From JACMLD01 sp044223995 (GTDB lineage Bacteria > Bacteroidota > Bacteroidia > Chitinophagales > Chitinophagaceae): 64,000 bases of DNA. Shown in pieces: positions 25,601 to 33,948 of the stretch (the stretch's first letter is position 1; the number at the start of each line of letters is the position of its first letter). The notes below the pieces were generated by a model. It was not told the DNA's origin. It was given only the letters and a program-made list of their open reading frames with translations, and ran no database searches. The stretch spans positions 62,001-126,000 of the forward strand of contig JBGALE010000006.1 of NCBI GenBank assembly GCA_044223995.1. Reading direction: 5' to 3'. A program made the translations under genes and the position numbers.

Positions 25601-25991
25601 CACCATTAATATCCACCATGCTGGCTCCTGTATGCCATTTATGGTTACTTTTCAAACCTGCTTTATTGGTAACATCTTCAAATTTCCAATTGCCCAGGTT
25701 CAAATACAGCTTGTTGGTTTGCTGGTTGGAGACTAAAAAAATATCTGGTTTGCCATCGTTGTTAATATCCCCAATGGCTACGCCGCCACCATTATAAAAA
25801 TTATGATAGTTGAAAATGTTCATTTCTTTACCGTCTGTTACTTCGTTCTTAAAATTGATACCTGTTTTCGAAGAAGGCAGGAGGGTAAAAAGCGTATCCT
25901 TCGGCAATTGTTCGTTGCCGCCTTCTTTGCAGGAAAATGACAATCCCGTTAAAAAGCCTGCTATAAGCGTATACACAAATCTTCTGTACAT
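22671..25991 (-). CDS. FG-GAP/VCBS repeat lipoprotein with ASPIC/UnbV domain (paralogue 1)
   Basis: A 1,106-residue surface lipoprotein. The signal peptide ends in the lipobox LSFS before Cys21. An N-terminal FG-GAP propeller starts with FYNGGGVAIGDINNDGKPDIF and carries repeated calcium-binding DxNxDG loops. An ASPIC/UnbV module lies near residues 520-600 (FQSSVNPQLTFGLGAASKID). A second propeller follows (KLAVGDINGDGLEDVFMG, PDVFIGARTIPGSYGVPPS). The C-terminal part has a non-repeat stretch MQIPSLKKKFLHFTEYAGKS shared with paralogues 2 and 3. The fold resembles CRTAC1-type proteins, so binding of carbohydrate or calcium at the surface is plausible; the role is unknown. It has its own promoter region and diverges from the gene at 26163. 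Confidence 0.85.
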   Translation of the reverse strand: MYRRFVYTLIAGFLTGLSFSCKEGGNEQLPKDTLFTLLPSSKTGINFKNEVTDGKEMNIFNYHNFYNGGGVAIGDINNDGKPDIFLVSNQQTNKLYLNLGNWKFEDVTNKAGLKSNHKWHTGASMVDINGDGWLDIYVCNSGTMAGDDRANELYINQKDGTFREEAHAYGLDDRGESTQAIFFDYDGDGDLDCFVLNNSHRSIENFGYTGKQRNVRDLVNGDRLYRNEGGKFTDVSAAAGIYGSEIGFGLGVAAGDLNNDGWPDLYVSNDFFERDYMYINQHNGTFREITNEALGHMSNGSMGSDMADINNDGYLDLFTAEMLPENDYRLKTTLKFDEYDIQNAKNQMDFHHQFTTNCLQLNNHDGTFSEIAQLSGLDATGWSWSALSFDFDNDGWKDIYVCNGLNKDLTDQDFLEFFGSQEVLSQLREGKYDYLDILQKMPSVPLKNYAFINQKNLLFKNESDSLGFGIPGFSNGAAYADLDGDGDLDLVVNNENMEAFVYRNQASEKLHHHFITVKLDGISPNTFGYGARVIVYSNGLSQMQEQMPCRGFQSSVNPQLTFGLGAASKIDSLIVQWPNGRRQAINQPVADSSIVLHEKDATGKAEYNLVQKQSLYTNITATATRGNIQHHENMFSDFDVERLIPKMLSTEGPKLAVGDINGDGLEDVFMGSAFGDTAKLFLQQKDGSLVQKQETIFNQDKYFENIGAEFFDADGDGDLDLVVAAGGNQAKQGSPYLLTRLYINDGKGNFSHSAANTWPSVTINASCVRVGDYNGDGRPDVFIGARTIPGSYGVPPSSVLLQNNGGGIFEDVTAKAAPELNKLGMVTDAQWADIDKDGKKELIIVGDWMPVTIFEFIDGKLKKYQEIANSSGWWNCLVVADLNGDGILDFAAGNTGLNTRIKADPLHPAKLYINDFDKNGQTECIPVYFKTDGRAYPYFLKGEMEMQIPSLKKKFLHFTEYAGKSIEQVFSKEQLESATVLSVTQSQSSAFINNGKGGFDVQPFPLRAQLSPVFAILPADLNNDGIMDLFMGGNFYGLKPQGGRMDASFGTTLMGTANHSYQYISPGESGLFVKGEVRDIKAVRTTPNGTCIIVAMNNEPLYLFKK

Positions 25992-26055
25992 AAAAATTAT
26001 TCTGGCAAATGGAAGCAGGTATTCAATACGGAGCGTTGCTAGTGACCAATATTTC

Positions 26056-26078
26056 TTTTGTTAATAAAGTTAACAAAA
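26056..26078. promoter_or_regulatory. Perfect 9-bp dyad in the divergent promoter region
   Basis: TTTTGTTAA and TTAACAAAA are exact inverted repeats separated by 5 bases, in the spacer between the FG-GAP gene (25991, minus) and the gene at 26163 (plus). It lies 65 and 84 bases from the two starts, which suits an operator acting on both. Confidence 0.5.
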
Positions 26079-26162
26079 TAGCATTCCTTCCTCTTATATT
26101 TTATACCAGTGTCCGTTTAATATTCATTATTTTGCAACATAAAATTTTAGTCTCTTGCTGAT

Positions 26163-27110
26163 ATGAAAAAAATCCTTTTGTTCCTTTTTGCGATATGCAT
26201 CGTGGGATTAGCTGCATTGTATTATTTTATTCCTGCCAAACTAGATATTTCCGATTCCATTCAAATAAACTGCACCATTGACGGTGGTTTCAGAATACTT
26301 GCCACCGAACCAAGCTGGGCCAAATGGTGGCCCGGTGATTCTAAACCAACCGGAGGCGTTGAACCAGCAAATATTTTTACCTACAAAACCGATACCTTTT
26401 TTATCACTAAAATAAGTCACAACAATTTTGATATAAGCATCCGCCATCACGATTCTTCGTTGTCCAGCCAAATGAACATATTCCCGCTGCCGGACAATGC
26501 CATGGCTGTTAAATGGCATACTTCTTTTAACACCAGTTCAAACCCACTTAAACGCTATACCAGTTACCAGGAAGCAGTAGCCCTGAAAGAAAATATGCAG
26601 GCCATTCTTACATCGATGCAAATCTTTTTATCCAACAAAGAAAACATCTATGGCCGTCCATTCAGGGAAGAATCAACAAAAGATTCCATACTGCTCACTT
26701 ATAAAACAGTATCCGGCACTTACCCAACAACTGCATTTGTATATAGTATTATCAATAACCTCCGAAAAATGAGTATTGATAATGGTGCTGCTATCACTGG
26801 TTCGCCCATGCTCAACATTACTGCCGAGGCTTCCGGTTCCTATAAAGTAATGGTAGCACTTCCTATTAACAAAGAGCTAAAAGAAAAAAATGGCTATTAC
26901 ATCAGCAGGTTAATCCCCGGGAAATTTATTACCGCTGAGGTAAAAGGAGGCGAAGCCACCGTTGATGAAACTTTTCGCAACATCCAATTTTATTTCCAGG
27001 ATTATAAAAGGGTAACTATGGCCATCCCTTTTCAATACCTGGTAACCGACAGAAGTACGGAACCGGATACTACAAAATGGGTGACTAAAATTTATGCACC
27101 TGTTTATTAA
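26163..27110 (+). CDS. Membrane-anchored SRPBCC-like/GyrI-like domain protein
   Basis: A 315-residue protein with one N-terminal hydrophobic helix (MKKILLFLFAICIVGLAALYYF) that serves as signal anchor. Residues of about 30-150 resemble an SRPBCC polyketide-cyclase-like domain (PSWAKWWPGDSK). Residues of about 200-310 resemble the GyrI-like small-molecule binding fold (NKELKEKNGYYISRLIPGKFITAEVKGGEATVDETFRNI). The two-domain layout is known from other Bacteroidota; the ligand is unknown. It converges with the second FG-GAP gene, 12 bases from its stop, and diverges from the first one across a 9-bp dyad. Confidence 0.6.
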   Translation: MKKILLFLFAICIVGLAALYYFIPAKLDISDSIQINCTIDGGFRILATEPSWAKWWPGDSKPTGGVEPANIFTYKTDTFFITKISHNNFDISIRHHDSSLSSQMNIFPLPDNAMAVKWHTSFNTSSNPLKRYTSYQEAVALKENMQAILTSMQIFLSNKENIYGRPFREESTKDSILLTYKTVSGTYPTTAFVYSIINNLRKMSIDNGAAITGSPMLNITAEASGSYKVMVALPINKELKEKNGYYISRLIPGKFITAEVKGGEATVDETFRNIQFYFQDYKRVTMAIPFQYLVTDRSTEPDTTKWVTKIYAPVY

Positions 27111-27122
27111 AAGAGCTTTTCA

Positions 27123-30100
27123 CTATTTTCTCAAAGGATCAAATCCAATCACTACCGTGCTGTCATTGTTTTTTGCCAATATAAATGCTTCCCTTTTCCC
27201 GATGTGTATTGGTTCAATGTGGCGTACCTGGCCTTTGATAACCATTCCATTTAAAGACTGCGGTACCAGGTGACCATTTCCTTTGTTCACCAGTAAGGTG
27301 CCAAAGTCAGCATCATATCTCCCCATTTCAATATTATTTTCATAAAAATTGCCCGCCATCAGTATGTCGGGTAAATTGTCTCCATTAGCGTCTGCCACCA
27401 CTGCGGACCGGTATGAACTTAACTGTGCCTCCCACGGCAAGGCGATTGTTTCAAACTGCATATTCCCTTTGTTGATGATAACCGCATTTGAAAAATAATT
27501 GGCAGTTGATACCTGGGCGCCTTTTAATTTTTCCTTTGAAAACAATTCATCCAGTGAAGCTTTAGCAAAATCTTCAGCATAGAGGAATTTTTTCTTTAAT
27601 GGTGGTATTTGCTTTTCCAGTTCGGCTTTATTGGCAAATGGTATTTCCCTGCCATTTAAATAATATGTGAGGACCTGTTCCTTTTTCGAATTCCCGTCAA
27701 AGTCATTACAATACATTCGAACAGGTTCTTTATCGGAGGCCTTTAACCGGCTGTTTAACCCAAGGTTTCCTGCAATAAAATCAATATTACCATCATTGTT
27801 GATATCTACCGGCAATACAAAATTCCACCAGCCTTTTTTATCTGATATGATAGTCTTAGAGAAAACGCCATTGTTGTTAATAAATGCAATGATTCCTCCC
27901 CATTCAAGTGATATCACTAAATCTTTTTTCCCATCTTTGTTGATGTCGACCCAAACGGCATTGGTAACAAATCCGGGTGCGGCAGCATCCGAAGACACCT
28001 GGATAGTAACATCTTTAAATTTGCCCTTCCCATCATTTAGTAAAAGATACGACCGCGGTGTAATTCCATAATCATAAGGAATGGAGCGGCCGCCAATAAA
28101 TAAATCTACATAGCCATCACCGTTAAAATCACAGGGAGCCACGCAGGATGCATTGACAAAAATATTGTCGAACGCATCCATTGATTTTGACAGGTTGCCC
28201 TTTCCATCGTTCAGGTACACCCTTGGCAATAAGTATTTGTCGTTTCCAAAATATTCGTTACCACCACTGGCAATGACCAAATCTTTTGCCCCATCATTGT
28301 TTACATCTATCCAACTGGCGGCAACATCTTCATAGGTACTATCGGCATTGATAGCAGGTTCTGCAAGTGACATAAATTTCCCGTTTGGCTGCTGCAGGAA
28401 GAACCCACGTTTCTCCCACTTGGACGAGCCGATGAACACATCTTCCAGTCCATCGTTATTAATATCCGCCACTGCAATTGCCGGCCCTTCCGTAGAAACC
28501 ATATGTGGTATTAACGGTTCCCGGTCAAATTCATGAAATATATCTTCTTTGTGCAGGAAATCCAGCCCAACTTCCTTCGTGATATCTTTTACAGGAGCCG
28601 TATTGCTTTTCCAGTGATCGGCAATCATTGCATAATTGAATGCAGGAAGGCCTTTCCGGTAAGTAAACGAAATTGTCCCGGACTTTTGGTCCGGGCGAAT
28701 AGCTTCGAAAGTATGATCCGGCCAGACGAGAAACATTGAATCTATTTTTGCTGGGCCCAGGCCAATATGAACAGGCACTTCCATACTCGACAGAAACCCG
28801 TGCACGGGATATTTATCGTAAGTCCTGATTTCGCTCCCCGTGAACAGCACTACTTTTGAACCAATGGCATGAATATTTTCCTTTGGGCCAGTTAATGAAA
28901 TATCCATCCATTTTTGCTGCTGCCGATCGTTTGATTTATTCTCATACAGCATTGCCACTTCATCAATATTATTCACCAGCACATCCATATCGCCATCATT
29001 GTCAAAATCCGCATATACTGCGCCGTTTGAATAGGTCGGCTTGTTATTTGAAATGCTCGCTTCCTGGTCGTTGAATTTCAGTTCACCTGTGTTTTTATAG
29101 AATTTATTATTGATTTTTATCTGCGGGAATTTATCAATCAGCCCCATATCTTTTGCCTCCATATTTTTATCACGTATTTTCTGTTGAATTTCCCCGTTGG
29201 ATATAAAATTAATAAAGTCAATATCATTCATCCGCTTGGGGATCCCGTTTGATATAAAGAGGTCTTTCAATCCATCATTGTCAAAATCTACCCACAGTGG
29301 CGCCCATGACCAGTCGGTAGCAGCCACCCCGGAATACAATCCAGTTTCGCTGAACATTCCATTGCGCCGGTTATACTGCAGGTTGTTTCTTGTATACTGG
29401 TAGAAATAACCATTTTTTATTTTCTCATAAAAAATATCGTTCTCATCTTCCCCCAATGATCGCTTCAGAATATAATTATCAGCGGGAAGCATGTCCATGG
29501 AAATAATTTCAGGATATCCATCATTGTTGACATCTGCTATATCGACACCCATGGAAAACTGGCTGCTGTGCATCAGGTGGCTGGTCAATTCTTCCTTAAA
29601 TGTACCGTTGCCCTGGTTGATGTACATATAATCATTTTCATGAAAATCGTTTCCAATATATATGTCAGGATATCCGTCCAGGTTGATATCCGTAACCATA
29701 ACACCCAACCCGTACCCAATGACTGAACTGTTGATTCCTGATTTAGCCGTGACGTCGGTAAAGACATTGCCATCGTTCCGGTAGAGCCTGTCGCCCGATA
29801 ATGGATTGAATGTATTCATCATCACATTTCTCGGTCCAAACGTACCGTTATCATGTATCGTGTGATTCAGCAAATACATATCAAGGTCGCCGTCGTTATC
29901 ATAATCAAAAAAAACTGCCTGGGTACTAAATCCTGAAAAATCCAATCCGTATTCATGTGATTTCTCTGCGTAATGGGGTACACCATTTTTATCTATTGAC
30001 TGGCATACCAGTAAAATATTATGACTGGCCGGCAGTCCATTGAGCTTACCTACGCGGCAAACATAAATATCCAGCATACCATCATTATTGATGTCAACAA

Positions 30101-30470
30101 CTGATACACCGGTCGACCAGCCACTGTCTTTGGGGATATTCGCAGATGCTGATACGTCTTCAAAATGCAACCCACCTTTATTAATATATATTTTATTATC
30201 GCCCTGGTTGGCTGCGAAGAAAACATCTACCTTGCCATCGTTATTAAAATCGCCGGCTCCCACACCGCCACCATTGTAGAAATACATGTAGTTAAACAAA
30301 TTAAACTGCTGTGTGGAAGTGAGGTGATTATTAAAATGAATACCCGTCCTGTCTTCATCCAGTATTTCAAACAAAGGGTTTTCTATTTTCTTTCCCTTGC
30401 ATGAAAAAAATAGTACTGGCAAGAAATACAGCAGTAAAAAATAATATCGTGGGCTTTTATATCGATTCAT
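27123..30470 (-). CDS. FG-GAP/VCBS repeat lipoprotein with ASPIC/UnbV domain (paralogue 2)
   Basis: A 1,115-residue paralogue of the gene at 22671. The lipobox is LFFS before Cys24. The N-terminal propeller begins FYNGGGVGAGDFNNDGKVDVF with several DxNNDG loops. The ASPIC/UnbV module contains GFLSSMEVPVHIGLGPAKIDSMFLVW. The second propeller includes PAIAVADINNDGLEDVFIGSS and VDLFIGGRSIPYDYGITPRS. The shared signature is LEKQIPPLKKKFLYAEDFAKASL, followed by one last repeat group. The start is 48 bases after the stop of paralogue 3, so the two form an operon. Function unknown; a surface binding role is inferred from neighbours and lipidation. Confidence 0.85.
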   Translation of the reverse strand: MNRYKSPRYYFLLLYFLPVLFFSCKGKKIENPLFEILDEDRTGIHFNNHLTSTQQFNLFNYMYFYNGGGVGAGDFNNDGKVDVFFAANQGDNKIYINKGGLHFEDVSASANIPKDSGWSTGVSVVDINNDGMLDIYVCRVGKLNGLPASHNILLVCQSIDKNGVPHYAEKSHEYGLDFSGFSTQAVFFDYDNDGDLDMYLLNHTIHDNGTFGPRNVMMNTFNPLSGDRLYRNDGNVFTDVTAKSGINSSVIGYGLGVMVTDINLDGYPDIYIGNDFHENDYMYINQGNGTFKEELTSHLMHSSQFSMGVDIADVNNDGYPEIISMDMLPADNYILKRSLGEDENDIFYEKIKNGYFYQYTRNNLQYNRRNGMFSETGLYSGVAATDWSWAPLWVDFDNDGLKDLFISNGIPKRMNDIDFINFISNGEIQQKIRDKNMEAKDMGLIDKFPQIKINNKFYKNTGELKFNDQEASISNNKPTYSNGAVYADFDNDGDMDVLVNNIDEVAMLYENKSNDRQQQKWMDISLTGPKENIHAIGSKVVLFTGSEIRTYDKYPVHGFLSSMEVPVHIGLGPAKIDSMFLVWPDHTFEAIRPDQKSGTISFTYRKGLPAFNYAMIADHWKSNTAPVKDITKEVGLDFLHKEDIFHEFDREPLIPHMVSTEGPAIAVADINNDGLEDVFIGSSKWEKRGFFLQQPNGKFMSLAEPAINADSTYEDVAASWIDVNNDGAKDLVIASGGNEYFGNDKYLLPRVYLNDGKGNLSKSMDAFDNIFVNASCVAPCDFNGDGYVDLFIGGRSIPYDYGITPRSYLLLNDGKGKFKDVTIQVSSDAAAPGFVTNAVWVDINKDGKKDLVISLEWGGIIAFINNNGVFSKTIISDKKGWWNFVLPVDINNDGNIDFIAGNLGLNSRLKASDKEPVRMYCNDFDGNSKKEQVLTYYLNGREIPFANKAELEKQIPPLKKKFLYAEDFAKASLDELFSKEKLKGAQVSTANYFSNAVIINKGNMQFETIALPWEAQLSSYRSAVVADANGDNLPDILMAGNFYENNIEMGRYDADFGTLLVNKGNGHLVPQSLNGMVIKGQVRHIEPIHIGKREAFILAKNNDSTVVIGFDPLRK

Positions 30471-30518
30471 AACTTCCTCTGTATATATTTACTACCCTGA
30501 TCTTGTAATTTTCTTTTA

Positions 30519-33500
30519 TTATTTTTTTGGGGTATCTTTTCCATTACCTATTTGGTATAAGACCGGCAATTCGTCATTTACCAGGAATAACAAGTGGTTA
30601 TTCTTTTTGCCGGGTATAAAACAAATATCCCGCACCATTCCGTTGATGTCGAGGCCCGACTGTCCCGGGTATACCCATTCAAACCTACCCTTCCCTTTAT
30701 TGATTAAGATACTTCCCACGCTTGCATCAAGCCTGCCGAACTGTGGCGGGAAACAAAAATTGTTTCCTCCCAGTATAAGATCAGGCAGTCCATCATTATT
30801 AATGTCGGTATAACCAATCGCGTTCACAGAAGAAAGCTGAACCATATCCGGCATGGGTTGTATCCTGAAATTTCCCTTCCCATCGTTCATGGCAATACAG
30901 GAGGAAGCATAGTTAAACAATTTAACCACGGAATTCCTAATTACTTCAGGTGGAAAAAATTCCTGGATAGATTTTTTTGCAAATTCTGCGTGTTTCAGGT
31001 TTTGTTTTTTTATAGAAGGGATCTGATCCTGCAAATCGTGTTTCAGGAATACCGGCCTGTCTTTTCCATCGATGGTTTCAGACAGGATAATGTCCGGTGT
31101 ACTGTTCTGATCAAAATCATTGATCCATAATTTAACGGGGTGTTGTGCATCGGGATGCAGGTAAAAGTTTTCACCAATATTTCCCAATACCAGGTCGTCC
31201 TTGCCATCGCCATCCAAATCTGCCGCATATACTGTTTGCCACCAGCCATAATGATCGGATAAATTTGTTTTCACTTCGTCAAAATGATCTTTATTAAATG
31301 AGAAAACTCGCGGCGTCATCCACTCGCCAACAATTACCAGCTCTTTCTCCTTATCACCGGTAACATCGGCCCAGGCAGCTCCGGTAACCATCCCAATGTT
31401 TGCAATATCCGGATTCTTCTGTTTTGCAATATCCTTAAAATGACCTTTCCCGTCGTTGATAAAAATATAGCTTGACGGTGGTGACCCGTAAGAATTAGGT
31501 ACGCTTCTGCCACCGACAAAAAGATCCAGGAATCCATCGTGATTAATATCGTAAGGAATGGCTACCGATGTATTCATTCCATTGGCAGGAAATGCAGCGG
31601 CATCCAATGTAAAATTTCCTTTGCCATCATTGATAAACAATCTTGTTTGCATTTGGCGGCTTTCCGGCGGATTGTTATTTCCCCCCGGACCTATCAGCAA
31701 GTCGAGATCGCCATCATGATCCGCATCAAAGAGGAGGACTGCTTCATCTTCAAAATCGGCGTACTGATCAATGGAAGGTTGTTTTGTTTTTATAAACCTG
31801 CCTTCTGCAGTCTGCAAATACACCTGCCCCGGGTGATTCAATGTACCACCGATAAATACATCCGCCAACCCATCTCCATTGACATCGCCTGAAGCAGCCT
31901 TGGGGCCTTCACGCGAAAGCATTTCGGGCAGGTTTCTTTCATAGTAAAAATCGATGAAGTCATCCTCCTTATGTTTTTCAAAACTATTGTCTGCTTTTTT
32001 TAGAAAAGTATTTGTTGGCGTAACGATCATTACCGTATCAATCATCCTGGCATCAGCAGGTTCTGAAACAGTTATTACCTGGTTAACAGCAGGGTGATCC
32101 ATTTTGGAGAACTTTCTGTCGGGCCAGAAGAATGATACCGAATCTATTTTTGCAATATTTCCCAGGCCAATGATTTGCTTGTAATCCATGGATGATTGAA
32201 AACCACGGCTGGGAAAGAACTCACGGCTGAATACCTGCCCTCCAGCATATACTTTTATTTTGGTACCGATGGCATAAGTATTTTTTGAGAGCCCGTGCAA
32301 TGAAACGCCGATATAATTGTTACCAGTCGTTTCGCGGGCATTGTTTTTATATATAAATGCCGGTTGATTTTCATTATTAATCACCAAATCCAAGTCGCCA
32401 TCGTTGTCAAGATCACCATAAGCAGCACCATTGGAGAAAGAAGCTTGTGTAAATCCCCATGATGACCCGATATCATCAAACTTCAGGTTGCCATTGCTTC
32501 TGAACATCTTGTTGCGCAATGGGTTTCGTGGAATTTTCTTCAGCACCTCATCTACATTTTCCTTTTTGCCGGTCAATACCATTTTCTGAATAACATCATT
32601 GGCAAAGAAATCCATAAAATCCAGGTCGATCACATCCCTGTTCACGCCATTGCATACATATATATCATTGTAACCATCATTATCTGCATCAAAGAACAAT
32701 GCGCCCCAGCTCCAGTCAGATGCCGACACCCCGCTGTAATTCGCTATTTCTAAAAATTTACCGTTCTTGTCGTTGAGTTGCAAACAGTTTTTTACAAACT
32801 GCCTGTAAAAGCCTGTTTTCAATTTGCTATTGTACAAATCAATATTATCAAATCCGCCGGTGGTTTTTAACCTGTAGTCATCGTCCGGCAGCATGTCTGT
32901 TGTGAAAATATCCGGGTACCCGTCGTTGTTGATATCGGCCATATCAGCACCCATGGAAGACATGCTGGTATGTTGTATCCATTTTTCAAATTCGTCTTTA
33001 AACGTCCCGTTCTTTTGGTTGATGTAGAGATAATCACGTTCGTAAGAATCATTGGAGATATAAATATCCGGGTAGCCATCACCATTGATATCGCCGATAC
33101 AAACACCTAAACCGAAACTTATTAAACTTCCGTGTATGCCTGCTTCATACGTTACCTCCGTAAAGTGGCCGTTATCATTCCTGTAAAGATGATCGCCACC
33201 ACCTTTCAGGAATTCGCCTACATTCCACTTTTTTTCCGGCAGATCCCTGTTGCCTGAAAAATTCAATTGATTAATGGGTATTGGGCTATTGTTGATCATG
33301 AAGCAATCCAGATCGCCATCCATGTCGTAGTCAAAGAAAGAAACCTGTGTAGTATAAGCCGAGATATCAAGTCCGTACTGCGCAGCAGATTCTGTAAAAC
33401 CCAGGTTATGATTATTGATGTAAAGCTTGTTCTTGCGGTTGCCGGTACTCATGTGGCCGGAACTGCAAACATAAATATCCAGCCAGCCATCATTATTAAT

Positions 33501-33857
33501 ATCGACAAACACTACGCCTGTATACCATTTGTCGTCGGGAACAATACCAGCTTTGGCAGATATGTCTTCAAATTTGAGATTGCCTTTATTGAGGTAAAGT
33601 TTATTAGCGCCTGTATTGGAAGTAAAAAACAAGTCGGGTAATCCGTCATTATTAATATCACCGATTGCTACACCACCGCCATTGTAAAAATTGCGAAAAA
33701 GGAAACTGTTTTCCAGTTTGCCATCCTCCACATTGTTTTGAAAATCCACCCCCGAATCTGTAACCAGTTGAAACATGGTTTTCGAAGAGGGGCCATTACA
33801 TGCAATAACAGTCAGTGCGGCAAAAACAGTCGTCCATTTTAATACACACTTCCTCAT
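30519..33857 (-). CDS. FG-GAP/VCBS repeat lipoprotein with ASPIC/UnbV domain (paralogue 3)
   Basis: A 1,112-residue paralogue. The lipobox is TVIA before Cys20. It begins its propeller with FYNGGGVAIGDINNDGLPDLF and has the ASPIC/UnbV segment RGFQSSMDYKQIIGLGNIAKIDS. The second propeller contains GDVNGDGLADVFIGGTLNHPG and LDLFVGGRSVPNSYGSPPS. The signature LQDQIPSIKKQNLKHAEFAKKS matches the other two. It starts 91 bases after the SusD stop and has its own -7 element TAGGTTTG at 33883-33890, just after the SusD hairpin terminator. The order susC-susD-paralogue 3-paralogue 2 links these proteins to SusCD-type uptake. Confidence 0.85.
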   Translation of the reverse strand: MRKCVLKWTTVFAALTVIACNGPSSKTMFQLVTDSGVDFQNNVEDGKLENSFLFRNFYNGGGVAIGDINNDGLPDLFFTSNTGANKLYLNKGNLKFEDISAKAGIVPDDKWYTGVVFVDINNDGWLDIYVCSSGHMSTGNRKNKLYINNHNLGFTESAAQYGLDISAYTTQVSFFDYDMDGDLDCFMINNSPIPINQLNFSGNRDLPEKKWNVGEFLKGGGDHLYRNDNGHFTEVTYEAGIHGSLISFGLGVCIGDINGDGYPDIYISNDSYERDYLYINQKNGTFKDEFEKWIQHTSMSSMGADMADINNDGYPDIFTTDMLPDDDYRLKTTGGFDNIDLYNSKLKTGFYRQFVKNCLQLNDKNGKFLEIANYSGVSASDWSWGALFFDADNDGYNDIYVCNGVNRDVIDLDFMDFFANDVIQKMVLTGKKENVDEVLKKIPRNPLRNKMFRSNGNLKFDDIGSSWGFTQASFSNGAAYGDLDNDGDLDLVINNENQPAFIYKNNARETTGNNYIGVSLHGLSKNTYAIGTKIKVYAGGQVFSREFFPSRGFQSSMDYKQIIGLGNIAKIDSVSFFWPDRKFSKMDHPAVNQVITVSEPADARMIDTVMIVTPTNTFLKKADNSFEKHKEDDFIDFYYERNLPEMLSREGPKAASGDVNGDGLADVFIGGTLNHPGQVYLQTAEGRFIKTKQPSIDQYADFEDEAVLLFDADHDGDLDLLIGPGGNNNPPESRQMQTRLFINDGKGNFTLDAAAFPANGMNTSVAIPYDINHDGFLDLFVGGRSVPNSYGSPPSSYIFINDGKGHFKDIAKQKNPDIANIGMVTGAAWADVTGDKEKELVIVGEWMTPRVFSFNKDHFDEVKTNLSDHYGWWQTVYAADLDGDGKDDLVLGNIGENFYLHPDAQHPVKLWINDFDQNSTPDIILSETIDGKDRPVFLKHDLQDQIPSIKKQNLKHAEFAKKSIQEFFPPEVIRNSVVKLFNYASSCIAMNDGKGNFRIQPMPDMVQLSSVNAIGYTDINNDGLPDLILGGNNFCFPPQFGRLDASVGSILINKGKGRFEWVYPGQSGLDINGMVRDICFIPGKKNNHLLFLVNDELPVLYQIGNGKDTPKK

Positions 33858-33882
33858 CTTGTTGATATCAGTTATATGAAAG

Positions 33883-33890
33883 CAAACCTA
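33883..33890 (-). promoter_or_regulatory. Promoter -7 element for FG-GAP paralogue 3
   Basis: TAGGTTTG on the minus strand is a full TAnnTTTG match, 25 bases before the start codon, and directly after the SusD terminator. It would let paralogues 3 and 2 be expressed independently of susCD. Confidence 0.45.
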
Positions 33891-33894
33891 AAAC

Positions 33895-33923
33895 AAGAAG
33901 GCCATTAAAATAATGGCCTTCTT
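33895..33923 (-). terminator. Hairpin terminator after susD
   Basis: AAGAAGGCCATT (33895-33906) and AATGGCCTTCTT (33912-33923) form a perfect 12-bp stem with a 5-base loop. On the minus strand it is followed by TTGTTTTAG. It may reduce transcription into the FG-GAP genes after the SusC/SusD genes. Confidence 0.7.
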
Positions 33924-33948
33924 AATTATAAGATGAATTTAGTACTTA

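Noticed and set aside
22671..33857. Regular short repeats that might suggest a CRISPR array or DNA tandem repeats
   Set aside because: The periodic segments are in-frame FG-GAP calcium-loop codons of three coding genes, with uneven spacing and diverged sequence.
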